Part shown: one piece after another, positions 33,417-42,625 of the stretch
Numbering within the stretch: the stretch's first letter is position 1
Layout: every line of letters begins with the position of its first letter
Assembly: GCF_019733355.1 (NCBI RefSeq)
Contig: NZ_JAIHLQ010000025.1
Span: forward strand, 1-64,000
Source: Pseudomonas baetica
GTDB taxonomy: Bacteria; Pseudomonadota; Gammaproteobacteria; Pseudomonadales; Pseudomonadaceae
DNA: 64,000 bases
Direction: 5' to 3'
Translations under genes and position numbers: made by a program
The notes under the pieces: model-generated
What the model was told of the DNA's origin: nothing
Database searches by the model: none
Seen by the model: only the letters and a program-made list of their open reading frames with translations

Positions 33417-34847
33417 TCATTCCAACGGGTCGTACCTGAGTAATGTCTTGGGCTCCAGATACGCGCTCATCCCCCACCTGCCCATTTCGCGCCCAAGCCC
33501 TGATTGCTTGAATCCACCGAAGGGGGCACGCGGTTCGTGGGCCAGGGTGTTGATGAGCACGCGTCCCGAATCGATCTGACGGGCGACGTTCATACAACGT
33601 TCGGAGCTTTTTCCCAGCACCAGGGCGCTCAGCCCATAGTTCGAATCGTTGGCGATGCTGATCGCATCAGCGTCATCCTCGTAGGGAATGATCGTCAGCA
33701 CGGGGCCGAAGATTTCCTCACGTGCGATGCACATCCGATTGTTGGCATCAGTGAAGATCGTGGGCTTCACGAACCATCCGGCATGCAAGCCTTCCGGGCG
33801 ACCTTCGCCACCTGCCAACAACCTCGCGCCTTCTTCCTGGCCAGTGCGGATGTAGCGCTGCACCCGCTCCCATTGTTTCAGGCTCACCATCGGGCCTATG
33901 TCGGTGTTGGCGTTTCGCGGATCAGCCGATTGAATCTGTGAGACACCCTCCTTCGCAATCCGCTCGAACTCTGCCAACCGGCTGCGTGGCACGAGGATGC
34001 GAGTGCCCGCGATACAAGCCTGGCCGCTGTTGAGAAATCCGGCCTGCATTACTAACGGCATCACTGCGTGGAAATCCGCATCGTCAAGCACCACGGTGGG
34101 CGACTTGCCGCCAAGTTCGAGCGTCACACGCTTCATGGTGTCAGCACCGGTTTTTACCAGATGTCGCCCGATAGCGGACGACCCCGTGAACGAGATCTTG
34201 GCAACATCGGGATTACAGGCGATTTCCTCACCTACTACATCGCCTCGCCCGTTGACGATATTGAATACACCCGGTGGCAGCCCCGCTTCGTGCAACGCAC
34301 TGACCACGACCTGCGTCTGTAACGCGCTCATCTCGCTTGGCTTGATGACGGCCGTGCAGCCTGCTGCCAGCGCGGTGGCCAGCTTGTTGCAGATGAAACC
34401 CGCATTGCTGTTCCAGGGCGTGATCAGACCGGCAACGCCCACGGGCGTCAGAATGACCCTGGCCATACCGACCTGCTCCTCAAAATCGAACGCCTCCAGT
34501 GCATCGATTGCTTGCGCGATCACATCGGCCGGGTAAGTCGCCATCGAGCGCGCGCGATTCGCAGGTGCGCCGTATTCCACGAGGATGGCTTCCAGCAGTT
34601 CTTCCTCCTTTGCCGCCACGGCCTGGTGCATGCGTTGCAATACCGAAATGCGTTCTTCCCGGCTTGTACGAGCCCACGCCGGGAACGCCGCCTTGGCTGC
34701 TGCGATGGCACGCTGTGCGTCCAATGCATCGCCCAACCGAACCTGACCAATGACTTCCTCGGTGCTCGGGTTATGAAGGTCGAACCATTCCTGGCCGTGT
34801 GGCGTGACGAACTCGCCGTTGATGTAGATGTGTTCAATGCGCTGCAT
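33417..34847 (-). CDS. Aldehyde dehydrogenase family protein
   Basis: A 476-residue NAD(P)-dependent aldehyde dehydrogenase. The catalytic cysteine lies in 'NSGQACIAGTR' (near 280), the general-base glutamate in 'TLELGGKSPTVVLDD' (near 245), and the cofactor region in 'ITPWNSNAGFICNKL'. 'FGPVLTIIPYEDD' near the end is also conserved. It oxidises an aldehyde to its acid; the substrate is not evident. It diverges from a LysR gene across about 120 bases, probably its regulator. It lies inside the putative tRNA-Ser island. Confidence 0.93.
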   Translation of the reverse strand: MQRIEHIYINGEFVTPHGQEWFDLHNPSTEEVIGQVRLGDALDAQRAIAAAKAAFPAWARTSREERISVLQRMHQAVAAKEEELLEAILVEYGAPANRARSMATYPADVIAQAIDALEAFDFEEQVGMARVILTPVGVAGLITPWNSNAGFICNKLATALAAGCTAVIKPSEMSALQTQVVVSALHEAGLPPGVFNIVNGRGDVVGEEIACNPDVAKISFTGSSAIGRHLVKTGADTMKRVTLELGGKSPTVVLDDADFHAVMPLVMQAGFLNSGQACIAGTRILVPRSRLAEFERIAKEGVSQIQSADPRNANTDIGPMVSLKQWERVQRYIRTGQEEGARLLAGGEGRPEGLHAGWFVKPTIFTDANNRMCIAREEIFGPVLTIIPYEDDADAISIANDSNYGLSALVLGKSSERCMNVARQIDSGRVLINTLAHEPRAPFGGFKQSGLGREMGRWGMSAYLEPKTLLRYDPLE

Positions 34848-34969
34848 GATGACTCCTCGCTCAAAATGACTCGCCTGAATCGAGCCATTGTGATGAAGTC
34901 TATGAAGGGTTCATTAATCCGATAAGCCATCCTTTGGCATATGAACCATCCTTATATTCAGGACAATCC

Positions 34970-35884
34970 ATGCACAGATCAGGAATGACCGAACTGGAAG
35001 TCGTACTGGCCGTTTCGCGCCGCAGCAGTTTTCGCGGCGCTGCACAGGAATTGGGCATGTCCACTACCGCCGTGAGCAGCGCGGTGGCTGGTCTGGAAGC
35101 ACGCCTGAAGGTACGTCTGTTCAATCGCTCGACGCGCAGTGTTGCCCTCACGGACATCGGCCAACGCTATGTGGCACGCATCGCACCTGCGTTGGCACAG
35201 ATCAAAAGTGCCGGCGAAGAGGCCAGCGTCGGCCCCGATGAACCCAGCGGCACATTGCGCATCAATGCACCGCATGGCGCGGCCTACTTGTTGCTGGAGC
35301 CGTTATTGAAGCAGTACGCGCAGCGCTATCCCGAAGTACGCATCGACATCGTCAGCGAATCAAGCATGGTCGACATCATCGCCGGTGGCTTCGACGCCGG
35401 GATTCGCCTGGCAGAGTCTGTGCCGCAAGACATGATTGCCGTGGCACTGTCGGGTGACGTCCGGATGCTCGTGGTAGCAACGCCCGAGTACCTCGAACGC
35501 CACGGCGTGCCCGAGCACCCGCGAGATCTACTCACCCACCGGAGTATCGGTATGCGCATGGCCCATGGTGGCCTCTACCAGTGGGAATTGGAGCGCGATG
35601 GCCAGAAAGTACAGATGGATCTGCCAGTGTGCTTCGCCTCCAACGAAATGCTGGCAATCAAACAGGCCGTGTTATTGAGCCTTGGCATTGGTTTCATTTC
35701 CGAGTGGTTCATCCAGGATGAACTGGCAAGCGGCGCCCTGGTGCCGGTATTGATCCCATGGTGCCCGTCGTTTGGTGGGTTGAGGCTCTACTACTCGGGC
35801 CATCGCTTCGTGCCGGCGCGACTGCGCGCGTTAATTGAACTCGCGCAGGAGTTGCGGCCCACTCTGAATTCGCGAGTATTTTGA
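34970..35884 (+). CDS. LysR family regulator divergent from aldehyde dehydrogenase
   Basis: A 304-residue LysR protein. The helix-turn-helix is 'SSFRGAAQELGMSTTAVSSAVAGLEARL', followed by 'RLFNRSTRSVALTDIGQRY' and an effector domain with 'GGFDAGIRLAESVPQDMIAV'. It belongs to the DsdC/AaeR-like subgroup common beside oxidoreductase genes. The ATG at 34970 has an AGGA site at -8; a second methionine follows at 34985. Divergent placement suggests that it controls the aldehyde dehydrogenase gene. Confidence 0.92.
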   Translation: MHRSGMTELEVVLAVSRRSSFRGAAQELGMSTTAVSSAVAGLEARLKVRLFNRSTRSVALTDIGQRYVARIAPALAQIKSAGEEASVGPDEPSGTLRINAPHGAAYLLLEPLLKQYAQRYPEVRIDIVSESSMVDIIAGGFDAGIRLAESVPQDMIAVALSGDVRMLVVATPEYLERHGVPEHPRDLLTHRSIGMRMAHGGLYQWELERDGQKVQMDLPVCFASNEMLAIKQAVLLSLGIGFISEWFIQDELASGALVPVLIPWCPSFGGLRLYYSGHRFVPARLRALIELAQELRPTLNSRVF

Positions 35885-36002
35885 GCCGGTGACCACAGGT
35901 CTAATTGATGCCAACCTTCAGGATGTACTTGTGGTTTTTGAAGAAGTACCCAACGTAGATTTAAGCGTCATGTGTGAACAACTACAGACCGCTAGACGCG
36001 AG

Positions 36003-36266
36003 CTATTGAATCAACTGGCTATCTTCGTGGCTCGACTGTTTGTTGCTGCCAGGTGGTTCCTGGAAGTCGGCGCTACGCGATTTTCGCCAGTCGTCGTCGG
36101 ACAACTGTGCAATCCGCTCACGGGTCAGGCTTGCGGTCAGTAGGCCAGATTGTAAAGTCGAGTAGGCAATCACTCCAACCTGCGCCGTTGCACAATAAGG
36201 CAGGATTTGATCCTCGATATCGCGCATCAAGGCTGAATACGGCGGTTGAAGGGAGGCGATACCCAC
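36003..36266 (-). pseudogene. Aldo/keto reductase fragment
   Basis: The minus strand encodes 'LQPPYSALMRDIEDQILPYC', 'VGVIAYSTLQSGLLTASLT' and 'RERIAQLSDDDWRKSRSADFQEP', a recognisable piece of an aldo/keto reductase beyond the active-site region. Both the N-terminal catalytic part and the C-terminus are missing. It abuts the LysR remnant that reads the other way, so it probably once formed a reductase/regulator divergent pair. The 118 bases before it (35885-36002) show no gene. Confidence 0.8.
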
Positions 36267-36799
36267 GCATCAATGTGGAACTGGTGACTGACGATGGGTT
36301 GAGCGACATCATCGACAAAGGGTTCGATGCAGGCGTGCACTTCGGCGAAATCCTCGCTGGTGACATGGTCGCTGTTCCGGTGGGCTCACCCCAGGTGATT
36401 TGTCACAGTTGCTGCCTCCGGTTATCTCGTGGGGCGCGGGACACCGGAAACGCCACAGAGGCTGCTTGAACACGCTTGCATTGGCAGACGCTTTCCCAGC
36501 GGCAAACTGTACAAATGGGAATGTCTTGCCGAAGGCCTGCCCATGCGCCTGGCCGTGACGGGGCCGTTGATACTGGAAGATGACACCATGATGATCCAGG
36601 CCGCGAAGGACGGTACCGGGATCGCGTACGTGTATGACGAGTTGGCAAGGGAGTTCATAGCGCAGGGGCAACGGGTGGAAATTCTTGAAGACTGGAAAGC
36701 CCTGCCAAGCAGGTTTTTTATCCAGTATTCCAACCGGCATCACGTACCGCCGGCGCTACAGGCGCTCATCGAGTTTGTACGTGAAACGCAGCATCAATG
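36246..36799 (+). pseudogene. LysR family regulator remnant, effector domain with frameshift
   Basis: Plus-strand sequence begins 'RRYPRINVELVTDDGLSDII' and 'KGFDAGVHFGEILAGDMVAV', typical of a LysR effector domain, then shifts frame near 36410-36430. It continues as 'GTPETPQRLLEHACIGRRFP' and 'DGTGIAYVYDELAREFI', to a stop at 36798. The DNA-binding domain is gone. The orientation relative to the aldo/keto reductase fragment implies decay of a divergent pair. Confidence 0.82.
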
Positions 36800-37096
36800 A
36801 CAAACTGAAGGCGGTACACTTGCTCGCCGTCTAAAAGCGTAGGGTTGTGAAGACGGCGTTCTGATCAAGCGTTATCGACAGGCCGTTTTTGGCCGATTAC
36901 TGCCCCTCGCGAGACGGCAGAAAACGACCCAAAGCGGACATCTGATTTCCCTCGTTTATCACTATGATGAGCCAAAGCTTCGCTACCGGAGTTAATGAGC
37001 TTTGGGCAACCTACTGCAAGTGACCATGGCCTGATAGCTCACATGGCATGAGGCCGGAACAGCAAGGTTTATGCTTTAGGTTGGCGACCAAAAAAA
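36800..37096. other. Intergenic region with repeat, no gene seen
   Basis: About 300 bases between the LysR remnant and the ATPase gene. It holds the left copy of a 24-base inverted repeat (36916-36939) and a partial palindrome around 36889-36903 with GGCCGTTTTTGGCC. No open frame with a ribosome site is visible. Confidence 0.6.
36916..36939. repeat. 24-base inverted repeat, left copy
   Basis: GGCAGAAAACGACCCAAAGC plus GGAC is the reverse complement, at 22 of 24 positions, of the sequence at 39201-39224. The two copies face each other around the ATPase gene. The motif resembles a dispersed intergenic Pseudomonas repeat containing GCGGAC. Confidence 0.65.
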
Positions 37097-39106
37097 TCAG
37101 CGCAATGCTTGGTTGATCGTCTCGAAAAGCTTCGAGAATCGCTGAATTACGTCTTTACTGATCTTCTTAGGCGGTACCGCCACATAAGCAGCAGCCACTG
37201 CAAAATGATTGTATCCAGGAGTTGGTCGAACGCTGACCTGACTGCTTATCAGCTGCTTCTCAATCCTTTGTACGATCCGATCTGCTTGCGGCAGATCCTC
37301 CAGTTTTAAGACTGTTCCAGCAAGAGCTTTGGAATAGACCTCGTTGAAATGTTCGAGATACGCTTTGGGGTCTAGGAGATCCTCGAGGTCGGTGGCAACA
37401 GCGACCGCTTCGTCCGCTCCTAGGTTTTTGAATTGTGAGAAATTAAAGACTTGTTTTTGATTTAGCAATTTTTGCTGCACCATGGCGTCGAGCTTCTGAT
37501 CACTCTTGCCGCTGTAGTCATGCAGAACAGCAAATGCTAACCCATTACCTCCCAGGAGTGAAACGAAGGTCGCTACGTTGCTCAAGCCCCCCACGGGGAC
37601 GATCGTGATTTGGGGATCAAGTCCTACTCCTCCAGTCTCTTCGACGACTCTAGACATCGCTTGGAGTACAGTGAGTTCCGAAATGCCCTCGACCAGCAAG
37701 TTTCGCTCGGCGATGAATAGGTTTTGAGCAATATTCCAACCTAGGGCGGCCTGCAGTGGGAAAATTGTCTTGGAATCCGACCCGCAAAGGTTAGAAGAAA
37801 TCACTGTCCCTTGGCGTGGCTTGTCTTCCACTACCCTCACTTGGTACAGGCGATCTGAATTCACCATGAACGGTGAGTGAGTCGTGTAGATGACCTGGTG
37901 GGTCTCAGCAAGATCGTCGATGTAACGCAAAAAATCAGACTGAGCGAGGGCATGCAGAGCCAGGGCCGGCTCGTCCAGAAGCAGCACAAGATTTTTACTG
38001 GTTGTACTGCCGACCACGCTGAGTTGCTGCTGGACGCTGTCAAACCACACTAAAAAGCTAAAGAACCAGATGAAGCCTCGGCTGCGCTGATCGAATGGGG
38101 TGGTAACTCCACGATGTCTTTTGTTTTTGATCCGCAGGTAGAGGTTAGGCCCGTCGTTAAATGGGGCGGCATCTGACGCATCAGGCCGAATATCGATCTC
38201 GACTTCGAGGTCTTCGTTCTGCTTCCAGAATTCCAGAATCTGATCAGTTAGGTTGATCGATACCGATTCGATCTGTGCCTTCAGTTCTTCATAGGAGGTG
38301 CCATTCGAGAAGTCGTCCAGTTCAACTCCCGCCATGCGTAGTAGGGCGATCACTGCTTGATGCTTTGGCTCGATCTGCTTGTGGGCATTAGCCGGATCTT
38401 TGCTTACGGCGGCTAAGCGATTCGCAAGATCTTTAAGATTGAGTTTTCCAGGCAGAAGGTCGTAGTCGCTGAAATAAAGAAAGCTAGGAATCTGGGGTGA
38501 TAGCAACTGCCAAGCTTCGTAGGTACATACTGACGACCAGTCCGCACGGGCACCGCTCACACGGGTTTCGAGCCCTTGGACGAATTCTGTGTCAGCCTCG
38601 TTCGTCAGGCTGATGCCTTTCAGGCCTAATAGTGCTTCTCTCAGCGAAGTGGCTTTGCTGAGGACGGCTACTGCACCTTCGCTCAGCCCTACGGTAGTTG
38701 CCAAGTTTTTTAGTATTGGCGCTTCGGGAATGCTCAACCCAATTGAACTAGCATTTTTGTAGTTACGTGACACTGTGAATCTGAATCCGGCCTTTATGTC
38801 ACAACCGATTTTGGCGTTGATTTCAGATGCCTCAGCGTCGTCGATTACGTAGGTTAGAATGACGGGGTCTTCAGGCGACTCCTCGTGGCGTCGCTTATAT
38901 GTCAGCAGGTCTTTGCGTGGATAGTCTTCGGTGATGTCGAATTTCTCTTTGTCCAGCGCATCCTTGGCTTTATGTAAAGCTCTGAGAAAGACCGTCTTTC
39001 CGGCTTCATTCATCCCCACCAAGACAGTGACCTGGGGGTCGATCTCAGTTGTCTGCTGCTCATTGATTGAGCGGAAAGGGCCAACCTTTACAGATGTCAA
39101 CAGCAT
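37097..39106 (-). CDS. OLD-like ATPase with degenerate TOPRIM domain (AAA15/OLD family)
   Basis: A 669-residue protein. Walker A is 'GMNEAGKT' (31-38), an ABC-type signature 'QRSRGFIWFF' lies at about 340-349, Walker B is 'LVLLLDEPALALHA' (about 374-387), and the switch histidine is in 'TTHSPFM' (about 410). A TOPRIM-like part follows: 'LLVEGISELTVLQ' with its glutamate near 473, and 'VLHDYSGKSDQ' near 530 where the usual D-x-D is D-Y-S. OLD proteins are DNA nucleases, some acting in phage defence. No UvrD-like helicase partner is present, so it is not a Gabija pair. Base composition is AT-richer than its neighbours. The start at 39106 is chosen because the ATPase fold begins there; 39166 is also possible. 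Confidence 0.85.
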   Translation of the reverse strand: MLLTSVKVGPFRSINEQQTTEIDPQVTVLVGMNEAGKTVFLRALHKAKDALDKEKFDITEDYPRKDLLTYKRRHEESPEDPVILTYVIDDAEASEINAKIGCDIKAGFRFTVSRNYKNASSIGLSIPEAPILKNLATTVGLSEGAVAVLSKATSLREALLGLKGISLTNEADTEFVQGLETRVSGARADWSSVCTYEAWQLLSPQIPSFLYFSDYDLLPGKLNLKDLANRLAAVSKDPANAHKQIEPKHQAVIALLRMAGVELDDFSNGTSYEELKAQIESVSINLTDQILEFWKQNEDLEVEIDIRPDASDAAPFNDGPNLYLRIKNKRHRGVTTPFDQRSRGFIWFFSFLVWFDSVQQQLSVVGSTTSKNLVLLLDEPALALHALAQSDFLRYIDDLAETHQVIYTTHSPFMVNSDRLYQVRVVEDKPRQGTVISSNLCGSDSKTIFPLQAALGWNIAQNLFIAERNLLVEGISELTVLQAMSRVVEETGGVGLDPQITIVPVGGLSNVATFVSLLGGNGLAFAVLHDYSGKSDQKLDAMVQQKLLNQKQVFNFSQFKNLGADEAVAVATDLEDLLDPKAYLEHFNEVYSKALAGTVLKLEDLPQADRIVQRIEKQLISSQVSVRPTPGYNHFAVAAAYVAVPPKKISKDVIQRFSKLFETINQALR

Positions 39107-39200
39107 GTCCGTTTGTCCTTGTTGATCGAACGCGAATGGGCACGAAGGTAAGCGAAAAGCCATCACGTCGTCTACGTAGAAGTGGCTACTCTTAACGGCA

Positions 39201-39224
39201 GTCCGCTTTTGGCCGTTTTCTGCC
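39201..39224. repeat. 24-base inverted repeat, right copy
   Basis: GTCCGCTTTTGGCCGTTTTC plus TGCC mirrors the copy at 36916-36939 with two mismatches. It lies about 95 bases upstream of the ATPase start. The 240 bases from here to 39467 show no gene. Confidence 0.65.
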
Positions 39225-39467
39225 TGTCACGACCGACCGGCTCGGCTCCAAAAATCCCACTTCAGATGAAAGTCGCGTTCCATCAAGCGCAGTCTCTCGG
39301 TTGCAGCTATAAAATTTAGTTCATCAAGAGCCCACCAGAACACCAAAAAAATCGGCCAAATTCGCTTCCGCAAATGAACGCCCGCCCGTTGATTCCTGAG
39401 GTCCTCCAGAACATCACCGAATACCGCAAAACAGAAACAAATATCTTCTAATCTATTAATATTCGAA

Positions 39468-39573
39468 CTTGAAAACCGTCGACGGTAACAGTTCCATGCG
39501 TTCGAACCCCTTCGCCTCCGCCATCTTTATACGACAAAGCCCCGATTATTCAGGGTTTTGCCGTTTCTGGGAT
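39468..39573. other. Putative attachment site, right copy (decayed tRNA-Ser 3' half and terminator)
   Basis: Starting 'CTTGAAAACCGTCGACGG', this stretch copies the tRNA-Ser 3' half, including the T-loop 'GTTCGAA' and 'CGCCTCCGCCA', followed by a degraded version of the same terminator (39531-39567, with a broken stem). Mismatches are spread along its length, suggesting an old insertion. The acceptor 5' half is absent, so it is not a functional tRNA. The remaining bases up to 39710 show no gene. Confidence 0.75.
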
Positions 39574-39710
39574 TCGCAACTGTCAAGCCGGTCTTTCTGA
39601 ACCGTTTGAGCACCTATTCAGTCATTTCCGCAGCCCTGCACTCCAACACCACCTCGTCCCGCTCAAATAAAATAGCTCCAGACAAAATAATCACTCGCGC
39701 ATAGAGCCGG

Positions 39711-40634
39711 TCAAGCGTTGGTTATGGACGGGGCGTCAGGATTGAGGATTTCCACGAGAAAGTCGATAAACACATTGATGCGGCTCGATCCACGATGATT
39801 GGGCAAATACAACGCGTTGATGCAACTGCTGGCACTGCCTGGATTGACCTCGTAATGCTCCAGCAATCGTGTCAGCCGACCGGCGGCCACGTCGTCGCGC
39901 ACCAGCCAGTCAGCCAGCAGCGTCACCCCGCCTGCGCCAATGGCGGCTTCGCGCAGGATGTCGGCGTTGTTGCTCTGCAGACGCCCGTGGACGCTGAGTT
40001 GAATGGCTTCGTCATCCCCCAGAAACGTCCAGTGATGATGCGTACCGCCGTAATCAAATCGCAGGCATTGGTGCACGAGCAAATCGCGCGGATGACTCAG
40101 CGCTGCGCTACGCCTCAGGTAATCCGGACTGGCCACCACCCAACGCTGAAACTGCCCCACGCGCTTGCTGACAATGTCGTCACTGACCACCGATGAGCCC
40201 AAGCGCACCGACACGTCAATCTGCTCGCTCAGCAGATCGCTGACTTTGTCACTCAGCGACAGACTGATTTCCAGCCCCGGATGCCGCTCGAGCAAGCGGT
40301 TCAGGTGCGGCGCGATGAGGCGTCGGCCGAACTCCACCGGCACGCTGATTCGCAGTCGTCCTTGCACTTCGCTGCCACGGTCAGCGACCACCGCGTCGGC
40401 CTCTTCGATAGCATCGAGAATCGCCACGGCTTTTTCGAAATAGGTTTGGCCGGCGATGGTCACGCTGGTGTTGCGCGTGGTGCGATTGAGCAGGCTTGCG
40501 CCTAGCTCGTTTTCCAGCCCCGCCACCTGCCGTGTCACTGAAGACGTCGACACTCCGAGTTTGCGTGCTGCCGAGGAGTAGCCTCCACAGCGCACCGTTT
40601 CAACAAACATCTTCAGTGCCAGCAACTTGTCCAT
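39711..40634 (-). CDS. LysR family transcriptional regulator
   Basis: A 307-residue LysR protein with helix-turn-helix 'GGYSSAARKLGVSTSSVTRQVAGLENEL' and the DsdC/AaeR-type core 'RLRISVPVEFGRRLIAPHL'. 'IDVSVRLGSSVVSDDIVSKRVG' is the typical effector-domain turn. The ATG at 40634 gives the standard N-terminus 'MDKLLALKMFVETV'. It is followed upstream on the same strand by an MFS transporter gene, 94 bases away, so a shared transcript with the transporter first is possible. The ligand is unknown. Confidence 0.92.
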   Translation of the reverse strand: MDKLLALKMFVETVRCGGYSSAARKLGVSTSSVTRQVAGLENELGASLLNRTTRNTSVTIAGQTYFEKAVAILDAIEEADAVVADRGSEVQGRLRISVPVEFGRRLIAPHLNRLLERHPGLEISLSLSDKVSDLLSEQIDVSVRLGSSVVSDDIVSKRVGQFQRWVVASPDYLRRSAALSHPRDLLVHQCLRFDYGGTHHHWTFLGDDEAIQLSVHGRLQSNNADILREAAIGAGGVTLLADWLVRDDVAAGRLTRLLEHYEVNPGSASSCINALYLPNHRGSSRINVFIDFLVEILNPDAPSITNA

Positions 40635-40728
40635 AAGCGGGGTCCGGTCGAGAAGGAACGGCGATGATTGTGCATCACCGTTCGCCAATCGTCTTGTATC
40701 ACCGTGCTTCTGGGCACCCGTCGCCTGT

Positions 40729-41928
40729 TCAGCCATTGCCCTTTCGACCCAGGAACAGCGCCAGCGCCAATGCCGGAAGAATCGCCATTGCGACGGCCGA
40801 CAGGTTCCAGCCGAAATGCTCATAGAGTGGGCTGGCAACCAGTGATCCCAAAGCCCCGCCGACAAAAATGCTGGTCATGTACACCGCATTCAGGCGTGCG
40901 CGACTGTGCGGATCGATGGCATAGACTTCGCGCTGACCCAACACCATGTTCAGTTGCACGGCAAAATCCAGTAGCACCGCACACACGACCAACCAGACAT
41001 ATCCACTACTAGGCAGCGCGGCGATCAGCAGCGAAACCGGTGCCAGCAGCAGCGCCACCAATGTTGCGCGACGGCCATGTCCGGCATCGGCCAGGCGTCC
41101 GGCAATTGGCGCCGCCACTGCCCCGACCGCCCCGACCAGAGCAAAAATCGCCACATGCACTTGCGTGAAGCCGTGATGACGCATCAACTCAATCGGCGCC
41201 AGCGTCCAGAACAGGCTAAAACTGGCGAACAGCAAGCCTTGATACAACGAGCGTTGACGCAGCACCGGATGACGCCGAGCCAGCGCGAACACCGAACCGA
41301 TCAACGCGACATAAGTCGCTTTGTGGGTGGGTACGCGACGTGGCAAGGCAACGGCGGTAATAAGGGCGATGATCGCCATCAGTGTCGCCGCGCTGTAAAA
41401 CACCCCACGCCAGCCACACACTTCAACCAACAGGCTCGACAGTGGTCGCGACAACAGAATCCCCAGCAGCAGGCCGCTCATGATGTTGCCGACCACACGG
41501 CCCCGCGTGGCCTCAGGCGCCAGGTGCGCCGCCAGTGGCACGAGGATTTGCACGGCGACCGAGGTGAGACCGATCAGCAAGGAAAACACCAAGAACATCG
41601 AGGGCGAATGGGTCAGCCCGGCGCACAACAACGTGACACTCGCCGCCAGTGTGAAGCCCACCACCAGACGCCGGTTTTCCATCAAGTCGGCCAGCGGCAC
41701 CAACAACAACAGGCCCAAGGCATAACCAAATTGCGTAAGCGAAACGATCAGACTGGCATTGGCGTTGGACAGGCCGATTTGCGGCGCGATCAATTCGACG
41801 ATGGGCTGCGCGTAATAAAGGTTGGCCACGACCGCGCCACAGCAGAACGCCAGGAACGCGACCATCAGGCCGGAAAGTGAAGCTGGCTGCTCGGCCTTGG
41901 CGGCTGCGGCGGGATTGCCCGTGAGCAT
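40729..41928 (-). CDS. MFS transporter
   Basis: A 399-residue, 12-helix major facilitator protein. The family loop between helices 2 and 3 is 'LVPLADLMENRRLVVG', and the second half has 'APIAGRLADAGHGRRATLV'. N-terminal 'CCGAVVANLYYAQPIVELIAP' is characteristic of the YnfM/arabinose-efflux-like subgroup. It most likely exports small molecules or drugs. The ATG at 41928 is supported by GAGGTG five or six bases upstream. The LysR gene lies downstream on the same strand. Confidence 0.9.
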   Translation of the reverse strand: MLTGNPAAAAKAEQPASLSGLMVAFLAFCCGAVVANLYYAQPIVELIAPQIGLSNANASLIVSLTQFGYALGLLLLVPLADLMENRRLVVGFTLAASVTLLCAGLTHSPSMFLVFSLLIGLTSVAVQILVPLAAHLAPEATRGRVVGNIMSGLLLGILLSRPLSSLLVEVCGWRGVFYSAATLMAIIALITAVALPRRVPTHKATYVALIGSVFALARRHPVLRQRSLYQGLLFASFSLFWTLAPIELMRHHGFTQVHVAIFALVGAVGAVAAPIAGRLADAGHGRRATLVALLLAPVSLLIAALPSSGYVWLVVCAVLLDFAVQLNMVLGQREVYAIDPHSRARLNAVYMTSIFVGGALGSLVASPLYEHFGWNLSAVAMAILPALALALFLGRKGNG

Positions 41929-42056
41929 GATGACACCTCGTTGAGTTGGGGAAAGTTGAGCCAAGGCTACGGTCACGCTGACACTCTGAGAATCCGCCTT
42001 GCGGGCAACGCAGTGATGCGTCGTGCGCAACGGCGCGGGTGTTGCTCTTGGCGCAA

Positions 42057-42453
42057 CATGCTGATGTGGCGCCCGGCGATTGCCCCGATTGAACGCCCCA
42101 AAACGTTCGATGCCGCGCAGTTGCAGCGCGGTGCGCGAGTCGTCGAGGCCGGCGACTATGCGATCTGCCATACCCGCCCGTACGGTGAATACCTGGCCGG
42201 TGGGCTGCCGTTGGTGACGCCATTCGGTACCTTGTTCAGCACCAACATCACCCCGGATGCGCAGACAGGCATCGGTCAATGGCCATTGCCGGCATTCGAA
42301 CGGGCGATGCGTGAGGGCATTGCCCGCGATGGTCACTTTCTGTATCCGGCGTTCCCTTACGTGCATTACCGGCGCATGAGCGATGCCGTCGCAAGCGCAA
42401 CCGGCCGGCGCTGGCTGAATCTGCCGCTGAGCCGTTCGGCACAACCTTCATGA
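42057..42453 (+). pseudogene. Remnant of a dehydrogenase cytochrome c subunit with broken heme motif
   Basis: From 'PAIAPIERPKTFDAAQLQRG' to 'TPFGTLFSTNITPDAQTGIG' and 'FERAMREGIARDGHFLYPAFPY' this matches the first cytochrome domain of membrane-bound alcohol/gluconate or nicotinate-type dehydrogenase cytochrome subunits, which carry three CxxCH motifs. Here the first motif reads 'YAICH', so the first cysteine is lost, and the other two domains are missing. The final 20 residues do not fit the family. No partner dehydrogenase gene is nearby. Confidence 0.75.
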
Positions 42454-42625
42454 GTCTCTCCAGCGGGCATCCACGATTGACGCGGGGGCTGTTGCGTTGC
42501 ACGCAAAACAGCGTATCGCCCGACACGGATTATCACCCCCGGCGTGCCCGGTTAAGTTAGCTCCACTGCGTGCGGAACCTCGCGTCTGCCGCACTTATAT
42601 CCAATGAATGAAGCTGGAGCCTCCC

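Noticed and set aside
37097..39106. Gabija defence system
   Set aside because: The OLD-like protein lacks a neighbouring UvrD-type helicase, which the Gabija pair requires.
39468..39523. Second tRNA-Ser gene
   Set aside because: Only the 3' half is present with mismatches and no acceptor 5' strand, so it is treated as an att remnant.
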